From contig NZ_AWNH01000084.1 of NCBI RefSeq assembly GCF_000482245.1, positions 1-64,000 on the forward strand: a stretch of DNA of 64,000 nt, read 5' to 3'. This DNA comes from Leptolyngbya sp. Heron Island J. Lineage in GTDB: Bacteria > Cyanobacteriota > Cyanobacteriia > Phormidesmidales > Phormidesmidaceae. Shown here in pieces: positions 27,467-38,149 of the stretch; positions within the stretch are counted from its first letter, which is position 1, and every line of letters begins with the position of its first letter. The notes beneath the pieces were generated by a model that was not told the origin of the DNA, did not search any database, and worked only from the letters and a program-made list of their open reading frames with translations. Made by a program: the position numbers and the translations under genes.

Positions 27467-29704
27467 ATGGCTAGAATTCCTTCTGATCCTCTCTTTGCAG
27501 CTCAATGGCATCTCCAAAATACAACCCCTGGTCTGTTAGATCTAAACGTTGTTGATGTATGGGATGACTATACAGGTAAGGGCGTTGATGTTGCAGTTAT
27601 TGATGACGCTTTGCAACGGTCTCATCGTGATCTAGACGGTAATTACTCCAGTGCAAAAGACTGGGATTTTGACAATAATGATACCGATCCAACCGGCATC
27701 AATGGCAAAAATCATGGAACTGCCGTTGCAGGCATTATTAGTGCCAATGCAGGGAACGGCATTGGTGGTGTTGGAGTTGCTTACGATTCAACTCTGTTCG
27801 GCTTTCAGACATACAACCAAATCTCTAATCGATTTCTTAGCCAGGTCGCCACTGCTATCAACAACGCTTCTGGGTTGTTGAGAACCAATGGAATTAATCG
27901 TGAGGCAGATATTGTCAACATGAGCATAGGGACAGGCAAAGGAGAATTTAACTTTTTTGATACTCGCTTTAACTCGGCTATCTTAAATAACTTAAACACA
28001 GCAATAGATAATGCAGCCGTAGTAGGTCGTGATGGTCTTGGCACAATTTTAGTAAAATCAGCCGGAAACTCCCGAGATCTCAATTACGATACAAATGCAG
28101 TCTCGTGGAATGCCAATCCTCACACCATTTCTGTCGCCGCTGTCGATCAAGACGGCTTTATTTCTAGCTACAGTACACACGGAGCTTCCATACTTATATC
28201 TGGGTTTGGCACTCCTAGAGAAGTCGTAACAACAGATCGCACAGGCAGAAGCGGTTATGCTCCAGGGGACTACACAACATTTGACGGCACCTCAGCCGCT
28301 GCGCCTATGGTATCGGGTGTAATTGCTCTCATGTTAGAAGCCAATCCGTTTTTAGGTTGGCGAGATGTACAAGAGATTTTGGCTTATTCTGCACGTCATG
28401 TAGGTTCCGATGTGGGTGACGGCACGCGTGGCGATGAAGAATATGCTTGGAGCTTTAATGGCGCGACAAACTGGAACGGTGGTGGGTTGCACTTTTCCAA
28501 TGACTATGGATTTGGCCTGGTTGATGCAAAAGCAGCTGTACGGCTGGCAGAAACTTGGGTTGGCACACCCCAAACCAGTTTTAATGATGTATCTATTTCT
28601 CAAGATTTCTTAGACAGAACAGGCACCGTCGGCACCTCCGGTGCAGCATTTAGTCGGGTAATTACCAACAATATTGATATTGAACATGTGGAGGTTGATG
28701 TTAGCTTTGTGCGGTGGCATGACCTAGGCGATCTGCAACTGCGCCTGGTTTCACCCGATGGCACATCTAGTATTCTAGTGGATGCTAGTGGTGAGAATAA
28801 CGGTAGTGCTACGGGTGGTTTTGGTTCTGGTCGCTGGCAGTTTTATTCTAACGCCTTCTGGGGAGAAGACACCGTCGGCACTTGGACCGTGGAAGTTTTC
28901 GATGTCGACAATCCTAATTCATCCCCCATTACTATCAACGATATCGATATTACTTTTCGTGGTAAGACCGCATCATTAAATGACACGTTTGTCTTCACTG
29001 AAGAGTATTCTGATTATGCCGCTGGATCGTTTGGTCATACCCGAGTCTTTGATGGTGGTTCAGGTATAGACACTATCAATGCCGCAGCTGTAGATACTTC
29101 TACCTTAATTAATTTAGAAGCAGGCTACGGTTTTACAGATGGCGTTTCGATTCGTGTTAGTAATATTGAAAATGTGTTTACAGGTGACGGTAACGACTAT
29201 CTGATTGGCAATGCTGCCAACAATCAGCTAATAGGAATGCGGGGACATGATAATCTCTATGGTAACAGCGGCAATGACCTACTGCTGGGCGGTGCTGGTA
29301 ATGATTGGGTTGATGGTGGTTTAGGTAACGACTATTTGAATGGAACAAATCACTTTTCTCAAGGAACAGGAGAACGGGATACCTTAGTTAGTGGCAGTAT
29401 GAATGACCGAGATATCTTTGTCTTAGGCGAACGTCAAAATGGCGAAGGTCGTGTTTTTTATAATGATCAGGGTGTTAATGACTTTGCTCTGCTCCAAGAT
29501 TTTGATGTGTATAACTTTGTTGGTGACGTGGCTGATACTATTCAACTAATGGGTAGTGCTGCATCGTATTCCATCTCTAACGTCAGAGTCGGTAGTGCTA
29601 TAGGCGCAGGAATTAGCTTTGCCAATGACTTGATTGGGATTGTGGAAGATGTAAGTGCATCAAGCCTGAATTTAGCGGACTCAAACCAGTTTACTTATGT
29701 GTAA
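27467..29704 (+). CDS. Subtilisin-like S8 protease with P-domain and RTX calcium-binding repeats
   Basis: The 745-residue protein is a secreted serine protease. The catalytic triad is D46 (VDVAVIDDAL), H83 (GKNHGTAVAG) and S276 (FDGTSAAAPMVSG), with the oxyanion N201 (SAGNS). Residues about 370-500 form a proprotein-convertase P-domain (VEVDVSFVRWHDLGDLQLRLVSPDGT; TWTVEVFDVDNPN). Residues about 560-640 contain RTX nonapeptides (GDGNDYLIG, GNSGNDLLLGGAGNDW, GGLGNDYLNG) that bind Ca2+. There is no signal peptide and the protein begins almost directly with the catalytic domain, which fits type I secretion through a C-terminal signal. A type I exporter is not in the window. It lies between the regulator/TpsAB genes and two further TpsA genes. 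Confidence 0.92.
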   Translation: MARIPSDPLFAAQWHLQNTTPGLLDLNVVDVWDDYTGKGVDVAVIDDALQRSHRDLDGNYSSAKDWDFDNNDTDPTGINGKNHGTAVAGIISANAGNGIGGVGVAYDSTLFGFQTYNQISNRFLSQVATAINNASGLLRTNGINREADIVNMSIGTGKGEFNFFDTRFNSAILNNLNTAIDNAAVVGRDGLGTILVKSAGNSRDLNYDTNAVSWNANPHTISVAAVDQDGFISSYSTHGASILISGFGTPREVVTTDRTGRSGYAPGDYTTFDGTSAAAPMVSGVIALMLEANPFLGWRDVQEILAYSARHVGSDVGDGTRGDEEYAWSFNGATNWNGGGLHFSNDYGFGLVDAKAAVRLAETWVGTPQTSFNDVSISQDFLDRTGTVGTSGAAFSRVITNNIDIEHVEVDVSFVRWHDLGDLQLRLVSPDGTSSILVDASGENNGSATGGFGSGRWQFYSNAFWGEDTVGTWTVEVFDVDNPNSSPITINDIDITFRGKTASLNDTFVFTEEYSDYAAGSFGHTRVFDGGSGIDTINAAAVDTSTLINLEAGYGFTDGVSIRVSNIENVFTGDGNDYLIGNAANNQLIGMRGHDNLYGNSGNDLLLGGAGNDWVDGGLGNDYLNGTNHFSQGTGERDTLVSGSMNDRDIFVLGERQNGEGRVFYNDQGVNDFALLQDFDVYNFVGDVADTIQLMGSAASYSISNVRVGSAIGAGISFANDLIGIVEDVSASSLNLADSNQFTYV

Positions 29705-29745
29705 GTTGTTGGCAGTCTTGTTGTTGTCTACAAAAATTAGGGCGA

Positions 29746-32700
29746 TCAGCGACACTCTCGACTCATTACCAGACGACCATCAGCCAGTCGATAGAGCTGT
29801 TGTGGTTCACTAATCGAGAGTTCGCTGTCGTTTTCAATAATTGGCTGTACGATACTTAGACTATAGGGCGATTGAGGACTACTAGGCTGCTGAGGCAGGC
29901 CATCGCCACCAGTTAGAGTAAAGCTACTTGCTGTATTGTCGCTACGAGCGATGCAGCTGCTGGCCACTAAAGCCTCTGGGCTGACAAGGTTATCAGGCAA
30001 TTCACTAAGGCTATTCTGAATAAAAGTACTATCGCTAATTGTAATTTGACCTGATTCAAGTCCTCCACTGGCATTGATGTCAACTAATTCATTCCCGTCT
30101 AAGGCAAGGAATTCCTCTAGAGTGGAGGCTCTGGACGCAGAATTAAGATTTTGACTAAATAATGTCGTTTGACTTAAATCGATGGCTCCACCAAAACCAT
30201 CAACGGAAAAAGTAACAATATCACTATCTTCTAGTGCAACTATGAAATCGGAAACGATTGTCAGATCGCCACCTTGACCTGTCCCACTGGCAACAATAGT
30301 TGCGATATCTCCATCATTTCGCAGAAAAATACCCTGTGCTTGAATGTCAATTTGCCCCCCAGAACTAGTTAGTGCAGTTGTAGAGATTGTTCCATCATCT
30401 ATCCGGATTTTATCTAAAATATTGAGTTCTATTGAACCTGCAATACCAAGTCCACTGCTACCTGCATTTATCGAGGCTCCATCAGTAATAGATAACTCTG
30501 GCCCAAATATACGAATTGTTCCTCCTTTTCCCTCTGCCATCGGTTCCGCAGAACTAAATACCCCGCTAGCGATACCATTTTCACCAATTCCATTGATTAA
30601 TACAGCTTCTCTAGCGTTTAAGGTGATATCACCCGCATCGCCTGTAAAGCTTGTTGTCGAGAGCAGTCTAGCGCTATCTGAAATCTCAATTGTGTCAGCG
30701 TCAATCTCAAGCATTCCTCCCTGGCCTGCCCCCCCGATGGCAACTCCACTTACTATTCCACTAGGTAAGCCAGTAGCAGATGACGAGCCACTTACGACAA
30801 AGGATGAGTCTACATAAATGTCAATATTACCTGCGTTACCTACACTACCTGTAATTGAACTCAAAGCAGCCCCATTGGTAATCTTGACAGAATTTGCATC
30901 TATATCAATCATTCCAGCGTTACCAGTTGAGTTAGAGCCCGCTGCAGTTTGAATCAAACTCCGACTTAGAAAGACTTGTCCATTTTGTGCTGAGACAACG
31001 CTTTCTCCATCTAGAAAAATATCTTGCTCGGCCTGAATTTGGACATCTCCTGCATTTCCTTGACCACCTGTAACTGTGGCAATAGTAGCACCGTCTCTAA
31101 TTGCAATAGAATCTGTTCTTATAATGATATTGTTGGCTTCTCCTGTGGAGCCATCTCTGGCAACTGTAGTTATAGTACTTGGTCTTCCATTGAGACCAAT
31201 ACCCTGCACAGATACTTGCTCTGCAGAAATTATGATGCTTCCTGCACTTCCTGCATTTTCAGTTTCAGCATTGATTTCTCCACCATTAGTAAGTGATAGT
31301 ATTCCGGTCTTTATCTCAATATCACCACCAGTACCTGGTGAAACTGTTCCACTTAGAATGCCTGAGTTGCCTAAGGTCGGATTAGCAGCAACTCCGTCAA
31401 TATCAACTCTTTCACCAGCATTAATTGAAATTCGACCAGCATCGCCTTGTCCACCAGTAGCAGAAGATATAAAACCACCATTTTCTAAGGAGAGAGTATT
31501 TGTTACTACTTCAATTTCTCCGGCGTTCATAGACAGCGGATTTATTGCACTACTAGTAATAGCACTGCGATTTTGATCAGAACCATTCCCCCTAACTACA
31601 ATAGAGTCTTCGGCGTTGATAGTAATTTTTCCTCCTATTCCAAGACCACTAGTCGCCGTAAGTAAATCAGCACCGTTCTCTAGAGTTAAAGAGCCTGCCT
31701 TAAAGAAGATATCACCAGCATCGCCTTCTACATTTTCTAGAACACTACTGATCAATAATACATCTCCAGACAGGAGAGCCCTGTCTGTTATATCAAGTAT
31801 GATATTTCCTGCATCTCCTTGACCATCTGGCAAACCATCAATAGCCTGGCGAACAAAGGTCTGTATTACGGCATTATCTAAAACTTCTAGTGAATTGGCA
31901 TCAATAAAAACTTCCCCTCCATTACCCACTGCTCCAGCCTCAACAATAGTCTCAATGCCGCTATTTTCCTTGAGAATAAGAGGACCTTGAATGATAAGCT
32001 CTATATCCCCTGCACTACCTTGCCCTTGAGTTCTAGATGTTAAACCTGAACCATTTAAAAGAGATAATGAATTGGCATTAACTTGAATTTTTCCACCATT
32101 TCCGGTAGCACCTAAGCCTAGTGTTGTAGCAATAACAGACGGAATTGCTCCTGTAGCGCTATCAATAGTTATTGGGCCATCAATATTTAGAGTGATACTA
32201 CCTGCATCTCCTTGGCCCGGTAATGGAGCTGAATCCTGACCTCGAACAATAGCTTGAATCTGGGCTGTGTTAGATAGCAATAGAGATCCTGCTGTGAGAG
32301 TAATATCACCGCCATCAGCAACTGCACCATTACCAACATTACTCTGTATGCCAGAAAAAGCTTGGTCAATCCCGACTATTTCAACCTCTTCCTCAATTTT
32401 AATGTCTATATCACCAGCATCTATAGTGCCAAAAGTGTTAGTAGCAATTGCTGAACCATTTAGGAGTCTCAGATTTTGAGCTTCAATATTGACAACACCA
32501 GGCTCTAAGAGAGCATCATCAATAGCCTCACCGTTACTAAAAATTAAACTATCATTAAGTATAATTGATTCATCACTCGATAGTGTGATGTTGCCACCGA
32601 CGAGCCCTTCTGCTGTGATGGAAGAACCTGGCAATAGTTCAATCTCTTCTGTGGATAGGGTAACTATGTCTCCACCGTTTCCTATAAAAGGAGTGAACCC

Positions 32701-34158
32701 TGGAAAAGCGGAGGTAGTGATAGAACCATCAATTGTAGTTCTACCTTTTGAGTCGATTGCAACATCTCCCCCATTCAAAAGATCTCCACTACTAACTGCT
32801 ACACCAAAAAGTGTTGCAGAAAGCGCAATGTTCCCAGCGATATTAGGATTGCTTTCATGCTGATTAGTTAATAAAACCCTTCCTGATAAAGGGTTGCCAA
32901 CTTCATCAATCATAGTGATCGACCCTAAGTTGATATCTGCTCTAGTCGGTGGTGCGTTAGTGAAGACAGGGATAACTGGAATAGGAAATGGGTCCAAAAA
33001 ATTCCCCACGCCGACAATGCTATTGCCTTCAATGGCTGAAGGATCAATACCGGCCCGTATATCCAACGTAGGTTCTATCCTACCGTTTACGGGGAATGGT
33101 GCCCCATTCGATAAGGTAAATTCTTCATCGATTGCACCTTCAATCGGATCTGCTCCCGTAATCTGGATCAGTGTCGGTATATTGACACTACCAGCAGCTA
33201 AAACCTGAAGCGATGCCCCAACATAAGCATCAAACTCGACATCACCAAGCGACTGAATGATAGGATCCCGAGGGCTGAGAAGCCTACCAAGACTGCTATC
33301 TGATTGTTCAATACGAAAGCTGCCACCACTAAAATAATGGGCATCTCCCTCCACTGGATTAGCAGAGCGGAGTGTCATATTTTCATAGGAAAATAAACCA
33401 CTGTCTGGATGACTTAGGGCAACAATATCAACACTTTCATTACCTTGTACCAGTAAGTTCTCACCAGCAAAACCGATGAAAGGAACTTCTGTTGTGTCGC
33501 GGATTTTGAGTGTGTCGGTTGCCAACAAAGAGACATCGCCTGCACCAGCAACTTGAGCTTCTAGGTCCAAATTATTGCTTGCAAATACCAGATCCCCTCC
33601 TACAGCAATTGAGCCACGATTAACGATATCACCTGAATTAGCTGTTAGATAATTCCAAAAAGATACGCTGGGATTGATAGTCAACAGCTGACTTTGTTCT
33701 GGAGCAGTGGCACTAAACACCTCATCACCCAGCTCAACTGCTTCAGCTGTCGTCGCATACAGTGAACCTTCTATATCCAAACTGACATCAGGCCCAAATA
33801 CGATACCGTTGGGATTAATCAAAAACAGATCAGCACTGCCGTCTACGCCTAGAGTACCAAAAATGTCTGAAGCATCATTGCCTGTAACCCGGCTTAGGAT
33901 AGATTCAATCTCGGCTGGATTAACAAAGTAAACGCGCTGGCCCTCATTGACATTAAAGTCAGTAAAACTGTGAAACAGGTTACTACCTCTTTCAGCTCCG
34001 CCTTCAATCAGGTCTGCAACGTTGCCTCTAACATCAACACCGGGCGTGAGGATAGAGTTTTCATTGCCAAGGGTGGTATCAGGAACAATCTGTGCTTGGG
34101 CTGGCACTGCTATTGAACAAGTCAGCAGACAGGCAAAAGATAAACTGTATTTATTCAT
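29746..34158 (-). CDS. TPS exoprotein (TpsA), about 1470 residues
   Basis: A large surface beta-helix protein secreted by the two-partner route. Numbered from the ATG at 34158, it has a signal peptide (1-22, ending PAQAQ), the haemagglutination-activity/TPS domain (about 24-180) with NLFHSFTDFNV, ILSRVTGNDAS and NPNGIVFG (115-122), then some 1200 residues of repeats around (A)GNG/DAGDIxxxxxSLxLxNGAxI. The end has LVASSCIARS and, 80 residues later, GRLVMSRECR, so one cysteine is almost at the C-terminus. The ATG lies inside the upstream gene's last codons (TATGAATAA), overlapping by eight bases, with no ribosome binding site; translation is probably coupled. The frame could start at a GTG 18 bases earlier. 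No TpsB gene follows. Confidence 0.92.
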   Translation of the reverse strand: MNKYSLSFACLLTCSIAVPAQAQIVPDTTLGNENSILTPGVDVRGNVADLIEGGAERGSNLFHSFTDFNVNEGQRVYFVNPAEIESILSRVTGNDASDIFGTLGVDGSADLFLINPNGIVFGPDVSLDIEGSLYATTAEAVELGDEVFSATAPEQSQLLTINPSVSFWNYLTANSGDIVNRGSIAVGGDLVFASNNLDLEAQVAGAGDVSLLATDTLKIRDTTEVPFIGFAGENLLVQGNESVDIVALSHPDSGLFSYENMTLRSANPVEGDAHYFSGGSFRIEQSDSSLGRLLSPRDPIIQSLGDVEFDAYVGASLQVLAAGSVNIPTLIQITGADPIEGAIDEEFTLSNGAPFPVNGRIEPTLDIRAGIDPSAIEGNSIVGVGNFLDPFPIPVIPVFTNAPPTRADINLGSITMIDEVGNPLSGRVLLTNQHESNPNIAGNIALSATLFGVAVSSGDLLNGGDVAIDSKGRTTIDGSITTSAFPGFTPFIGNGGDIVTLSTEEIELLPGSSITAEGLVGGNITLSSDESIILNDSLIFSNGEAIDDALLEPGVVNIEAQNLRLLNGSAIATNTFGTIDAGDIDIKIEEEVEIVGIDQAFSGIQSNVGNGAVADGGDITLTAGSLLLSNTAQIQAIVRGQDSAPLPGQGDAGSITLNIDGPITIDSATGAIPSVIATTLGLGATGNGGKIQVNANSLSLLNGSGLTSRTQGQGSAGDIELIIQGPLILKENSGIETIVEAGAVGNGGEVFIDANSLEVLDNAVIQTFVRQAIDGLPDGQGDAGNIILDITDRALLSGDVLLISSVLENVEGDAGDIFFKAGSLTLENGADLLTATSGLGIGGKITINAEDSIVVRGNGSDQNRSAITSSAINPLSMNAGEIEVVTNTLSLENGGFISSATGGQGDAGRISINAGERVDIDGVAANPTLGNSGILSGTVSPGTGGDIEIKTGILSLTNGGEINAETENAGSAGSIIISAEQVSVQGIGLNGRPSTITTVARDGSTGEANNIIIRTDSIAIRDGATIATVTGGQGNAGDVQIQAEQDIFLDGESVVSAQNGQVFLSRSLIQTAAGSNSTGNAGMIDIDANSVKITNGAALSSITGSVGNAGNIDIYVDSSFVVSGSSSATGLPSGIVSGVAIGGAGQGGMLEIDADTIEISDSARLLSTTSFTGDAGDITLNAREAVLINGIGENGIASGVFSSAEPMAEGKGGTIRIFGPELSITDGASINAGSSGLGIAGSIELNILDKIRIDDGTISTTALTSSGGQIDIQAQGIFLRNDGDIATIVASGTGQGGDLTIVSDFIVALEDSDIVTFSVDGFGGAIDLSQTTLFSQNLNSASRASTLEEFLALDGNELVDINASGGLESGQITISDSTFIQNSLSELPDNLVSPEALVASSCIARSDNTASSFTLTGGDGLPQQPSSPQSPYSLSIVQPIIENDSELSISEPQQLYRLADGRLVMSRECR

Positions 34159-37100
34159 AGGAGGTAGGTGTATCACAGTTGCGACTCATTACTAAACGAC
34201 CATCGATTAGACGATAGATAGCTTGCGGTTCGGTAAGGGAAGAAGAACTATCAATTGTTTCTTCAATGGGTTGAACAGTGTTAACACTGTAGGTCTGAAT
34301 AGGAGAGCTATTAGGTTGTTGGGGTAAACTGTCACTACCGGTAATTACTAAGCTACTGGCAACGTCACTACTGCGGGAAATACAGCTGCCGGCTACTAAT
34401 GTTTCTGGATTGACCAAATTGTCAGGAAGTTCGGTGAGACTATCTTCAATAAAGCTAACGTCAGCGAGAGAAATCGTACCTGAAGCAATACCACCAGTTG
34501 CGTTGATATCCACGCGATCATTGCCATCTAGCGTACGCGGATCGGTACCGGATGGGGTAAATTGGAAATTCTCGCCAAAGAAGGCTGTACGGCTAAGATC
34601 GACGTCACCACCACGACCGTCGGCAGCAAAGGCAAGAATGTCACTGTCATCTAAAGCAACTAACGCATCAGCGACAATTTCAATATCTCCCCCATCATTG
34701 GCACCAGAGTTGACAAAGGTTTGAATATCACTATCTTCAAACAAGAAAATATTGTCCGAAGAGATTTGGATTTGTCCCCCTGCATTAAATGCAGAATCAG
34801 TTGTGATCGAGCCATTGCGAGCTTGAATATCATCTTGCACAATGACCAATATATTCCCTGCATCCCCATCCCCATCGCTACTGGCACCAATACTACCCTC
34901 AAAGATCTCTAACTTTTCAGTTGCTACACGAATATCGCCGCCTTGGCCGCCAGCAGTATTGATAAGACCACTAAAAATGCCGCTAAGTTGACCACCTCCA
35001 GGATTACTATTTTCTAAACGGAGAGTATCGCGGATAGTCAAAAAAATGTCGCCACCTTCTCCTCGTCCTCTTACACCACTAAAAATTTGAGCTCCATCCA
35101 AAATTAAATTGGCAGCATCAAATCGGATATCTCCTCCCTGACCTACACCAGAATCACCAATACTGCCAAAAATACCACTGGCAAAAAAGCGAGTTGGATT
35201 TCTAAAGTCCTCAATTCGAGCAGTTTCGCGAATATTTAGAGTTACATCTCCGGCCTCACCAATACCCGAAATACCACTACCTATTTGTGCTCTGTTCCGA
35301 ACTTCTAGATTGGTCGCGCTCAGTTCAATATCTCCACCTTTGCCTTGTCCACCTTCTACAACGGTACTAAACACTCCACTAGACTCGCCAGTAAAAGGAT
35401 CAATTCCATCAAATTGAGCGGTTTCACGAATGTCTAAAATGATATCTCCTGCTGTACCAATTCCGGCAAGACTAGTGCTTAATCTTGCGCCGTTTAAAAC
35501 TTCTAGATTGCCAGCATTGATGCGTACATCGCCCCCATTGCCCACTGCATCAAAACCAATATCGCTAGTTGCACCACTGATGCGCCCTATTGGATCTCTA
35601 CCTTCAAATCGAGCGGTTTCACGAATATTTAAAATTACATTCCCCGCGTCACCTATCCCGAAGCTATTGGCACTCAGTATTGCACCATTGAGAACGTCTA
35701 AATTAGTTGCACGCAGGACTACGTTGCCACCACGCCCTGGTTCGCTGGAGTCATATTCACTTGTCGCCTGACTTGTTTGATCAAATCGAGCTGTTCCGCG
35801 AATGTCGAAGATAACATTACCTGCATTACCGACGCCGCCAAAGTTAGAAGCAGCTATTACGGTACCGCCAAGAACTTCCAAGTCATTGGCCTCTATGCGA
35901 ATTTCACCGGCTTGACCTTGGGCATTAGGCTGAATACCAGTAAATACTCCACTAAAGTTGAGCACAGCATCATTACTATCAAATCGAGCCGTTTCACGAA
36001 TATTTAGAGTGATATTCCCGGCATCTCCGATGCCAAATGTGGATGAACGCAGAGTGGCACCATTGAGCAGTTCAAAATTATCAGCTTCAATGTAGATATC
36101 ACCAGCCTGGCCTTGTCTACCCCTCTGAATATTACTAAAAACACCACTTCTAGCGAATGTCCGAGGATCAAGCCCATCAAAACGAACATTTTCGCGAATC
36201 TCTAACCGTATATTTCCGGCATCACCTACTCCAAAGGTTGATGCGTTAATTTGTGCCCCATCCAATACAAGCAAATTCTCCGCTGTAACTTGTATCTCGC
36301 TTCCACGCCCTTGGGAGCCTGGTCCCACAAAACCCACAATGCCGCTTGATAAACCACTGGATGGATTAACGCCTTGTAGCAGAGCCGTATTTGAAATGTT
36401 GAGAGTTATATTACTGGCTTCACCATTGCCAAACAATGTGCCATCTATTTGTGCACCATTCAGTACTGATAAATTTCTAGCAGTCACTCTAATCTCTCCT
36501 GCTGTTCCTTGTCCGCCAATAGCGATATTATTGGCAAGTCCTGGGAAGGTAACACTAATCGTGTCTGCTAGCGTGATGTCACCCTCTGCTACTAAGACAA
36601 GATCTCCGGTACTGTTTGACCCTAAGAGAGTAATATCCGTATCAGTAACAGTAATATCGCCGCGTGAATCTAGAAATATAGAACCTGCATCTACAGCTGT
36701 AATATTAATCCCTGACTGGTCGAAGCCAAATCCGGTAGGATCATTACCGACAACCTGAATGCCACCACCAGGCAACGCTGTATTAGGCTCATAGCGATTT
36801 GTTAGCAGAATTAGCCCATTGGATTCTGCTACACGAATGCTGCCTACTTCTATATTGGCGTCTGAAGGGTCAGCTGTCAGGGTGGGAGCCACAGGCTGAG
36901 GAAAGAAGAAATTACCATCAGTAAAAGAATCGAAGGGGCTCAACCCTGATGGATTTGGGATGGGTAGTATACCGATAGCATCTGGCCTTACTCCGGCTCT
37001 GATATCCACCGTTGGCTGGCTCCCCCCATCGATCTCAACTATAGTTCCATCGGCAAGCTCAAGGGTGTCTTGTAAAAAGTCAATTCCCTGGATACCTGGA

Positions 37101-38149
37101 TCAGGAGCTATAACAATAGCTTCGTTAAAGGTGACAGAGCCTCCGGCAATGATGTGAAGTGAACTGCCGAGATAACTGTCAAACGCTACATCTCCTAAGC
37201 TACGAATAATGGGATCAACAGGACTGGTTAAGTTGCTTAAGGTATTGTCTAAATTTTCAATCCGAAAATTGCCGCCACTAAAAAAATGGGTATCTCCGCT
37301 CACTGCATTTGTGGAGCGCAGCACCATATCTCCATAGGAAAACAGCTGACTATCTGGATGACTGAGGGCAACAATATCAACCTGTTCATTGCCTTGGACG
37401 AGTAAATCAGCACCGGCTGCGGCGATAAATGGGGTTTCAGCGGTATCGCGAATTTTGACCGTATCTGTGGCCAGGAGAGAAACATTTCCCAGACCGGCCA
37501 GCTGGGCCTCCAAAGCCAGACTGTTACCTGCTAGGACTAGATTGCTGCCCGCTACAAGCTGTCCACGATTGGTGATGTCACCAGAATTGGCTGTTAAGTA
37601 GTTCCAAAAGGATACGCTGGGGCTGATGGCCAATAGCTGGCTCTGCTCTGGCGCGATCGCACTAAATACCCCATCACCAATCTCAACCGATTCAGCCGTC
37701 GTTGCATAAAACGAACCGTCTATATCTAGGCTGACATCGGGTCCAAAAATAATGCCGTTAGGATTAATCAAAAACAAATCGGCACTGCCATCCACACCCA
37801 AGGTGCCACGAATGTCGGAGGCGTTATTGCCGGTCACTCGACTCAGGATAGACTCAATGTTGATCGGATTAGCAAAGTAAACCCGTTGAGCATCGTTAAC
37901 ATTAAACTCACTGAAGCTATGGAATAAGTTTGTTCCTCGGGTAGCGCCTCCCTCAATCAGGTCAGCCAATTCTCCTCTCACGTCATCGGCAGAGATGATC
38001 GAACTCTCCCCACCCAGGGTTTGATCGGGAATCAGCTGCGCCTGGGCCGATAAATCCCAGAGCATGACACCACTGACAACTAACGAAGCCGCATATAACC
38101 GGAGACTGGACATGACCATGCACCCATTACCAGCCAGGAATTCTATCAT
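34151..38149 (-). CDS. TPS exoprotein (TpsA), about 1330 residues
   Basis: A paralogue of the next gene, sharing its architecture and much of its first 400 residues: signal peptide ending SAQAQ, TPS domain with RGTNLFHSFSEFNV, ILSRVTGNNAS and INPNGIIFGP, then a stretch GNEQVDIVALSHPDSQLFSYGDM also found in the paralogue, and beta-helix repeats of the type GxGxAGDIxLxIRETARFxGxxP. The C-terminus repeats LVAGSCISRSS and GRLVMSRNCD, ending seven residues after the final cysteine. The start is uncertain: ATG codons occur at 38149, 38119 and 38113, and the hydrophobic signal begins after the second. The two genes form one unit with overlapping ends, without their own TpsB. Confidence 0.9.
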   Translation of the reverse strand: MIEFLAGNGCMVMSSLRLYAASLVVSGVMLWDLSAQAQLIPDQTLGGESSIISADDVRGELADLIEGGATRGTNLFHSFSEFNVNDAQRVYFANPINIESILSRVTGNNASDIRGTLGVDGSADLFLINPNGIIFGPDVSLDIDGSFYATTAESVEIGDGVFSAIAPEQSQLLAISPSVSFWNYLTANSGDITNRGQLVAGSNLVLAGNSLALEAQLAGLGNVSLLATDTVKIRDTAETPFIAAAGADLLVQGNEQVDIVALSHPDSQLFSYGDMVLRSTNAVSGDTHFFSGGNFRIENLDNTLSNLTSPVDPIIRSLGDVAFDSYLGSSLHIIAGGSVTFNEAIVIAPDPGIQGIDFLQDTLELADGTIVEIDGGSQPTVDIRAGVRPDAIGILPIPNPSGLSPFDSFTDGNFFFPQPVAPTLTADPSDANIEVGSIRVAESNGLILLTNRYEPNTALPGGGIQVVGNDPTGFGFDQSGINITAVDAGSIFLDSRGDITVTDTDITLLGSNSTGDLVLVAEGDITLADTISVTFPGLANNIAIGGQGTAGEIRVTARNLSVLNGAQIDGTLFGNGEASNITLNISNTALLQGVNPSSGLSSGIVGFVGPGSQGRGSEIQVTAENLLVLDGAQINASTFGVGDAGNIRLEIRENVRFDGLDPRTFARSGVFSNIQRGRQGQAGDIYIEADNFELLNGATLRSSTFGIGDAGNITLNIRETARFDSNDAVLNFSGVFTGIQPNAQGQAGEIRIEANDLEVLGGTVIAASNFGGVGNAGNVIFDIRGTARFDQTSQATSEYDSSEPGRGGNVVLRATNLDVLNGAILSANSFGIGDAGNVILNIRETARFEGRDPIGRISGATSDIGFDAVGNGGDVRINAGNLEVLNGARLSTSLAGIGTAGDIILDIRETAQFDGIDPFTGESSGVFSTVVEGGQGKGGDIELSATNLEVRNRAQIGSGISGIGEAGDVTLNIRETARIEDFRNPTRFFASGIFGSIGDSGVGQGGDIRFDAANLILDGAQIFSGVRGRGEGGDIFLTIRDTLRLENSNPGGGQLSGIFSGLINTAGGQGGDIRVATEKLEIFEGSIGASSDGDGDAGNILVIVQDDIQARNGSITTDSAFNAGGQIQISSDNIFLFEDSDIQTFVNSGANDGGDIEIVADALVALDDSDILAFAADGRGGDVDLSRTAFFGENFQFTPSGTDPRTLDGNDRVDINATGGIASGTISLADVSFIEDSLTELPDNLVNPETLVAGSCISRSSDVASSLVITGSDSLPQQPNSSPIQTYSVNTVQPIEETIDSSSSLTEPQAIYRLIDGRLVMSRNCDTPTSYE

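Noticed and set aside
27467-29704. S8 protease considered as a lanthipeptide or patellamide-type (PatA/PatG) leader peptidase
   Set aside because: There are no precursor peptides, cyclodehydratase or lanthionine genes nearby; the P-domain and RTX repeats indicate a secreted protease.
30344-33931. Several plus-strand frames of 60-170 codons inside the two large minus-strand tpsA genes
   Set aside because: They are low-complexity shadows of the beta-helix repeats, without ribosome binding sites.
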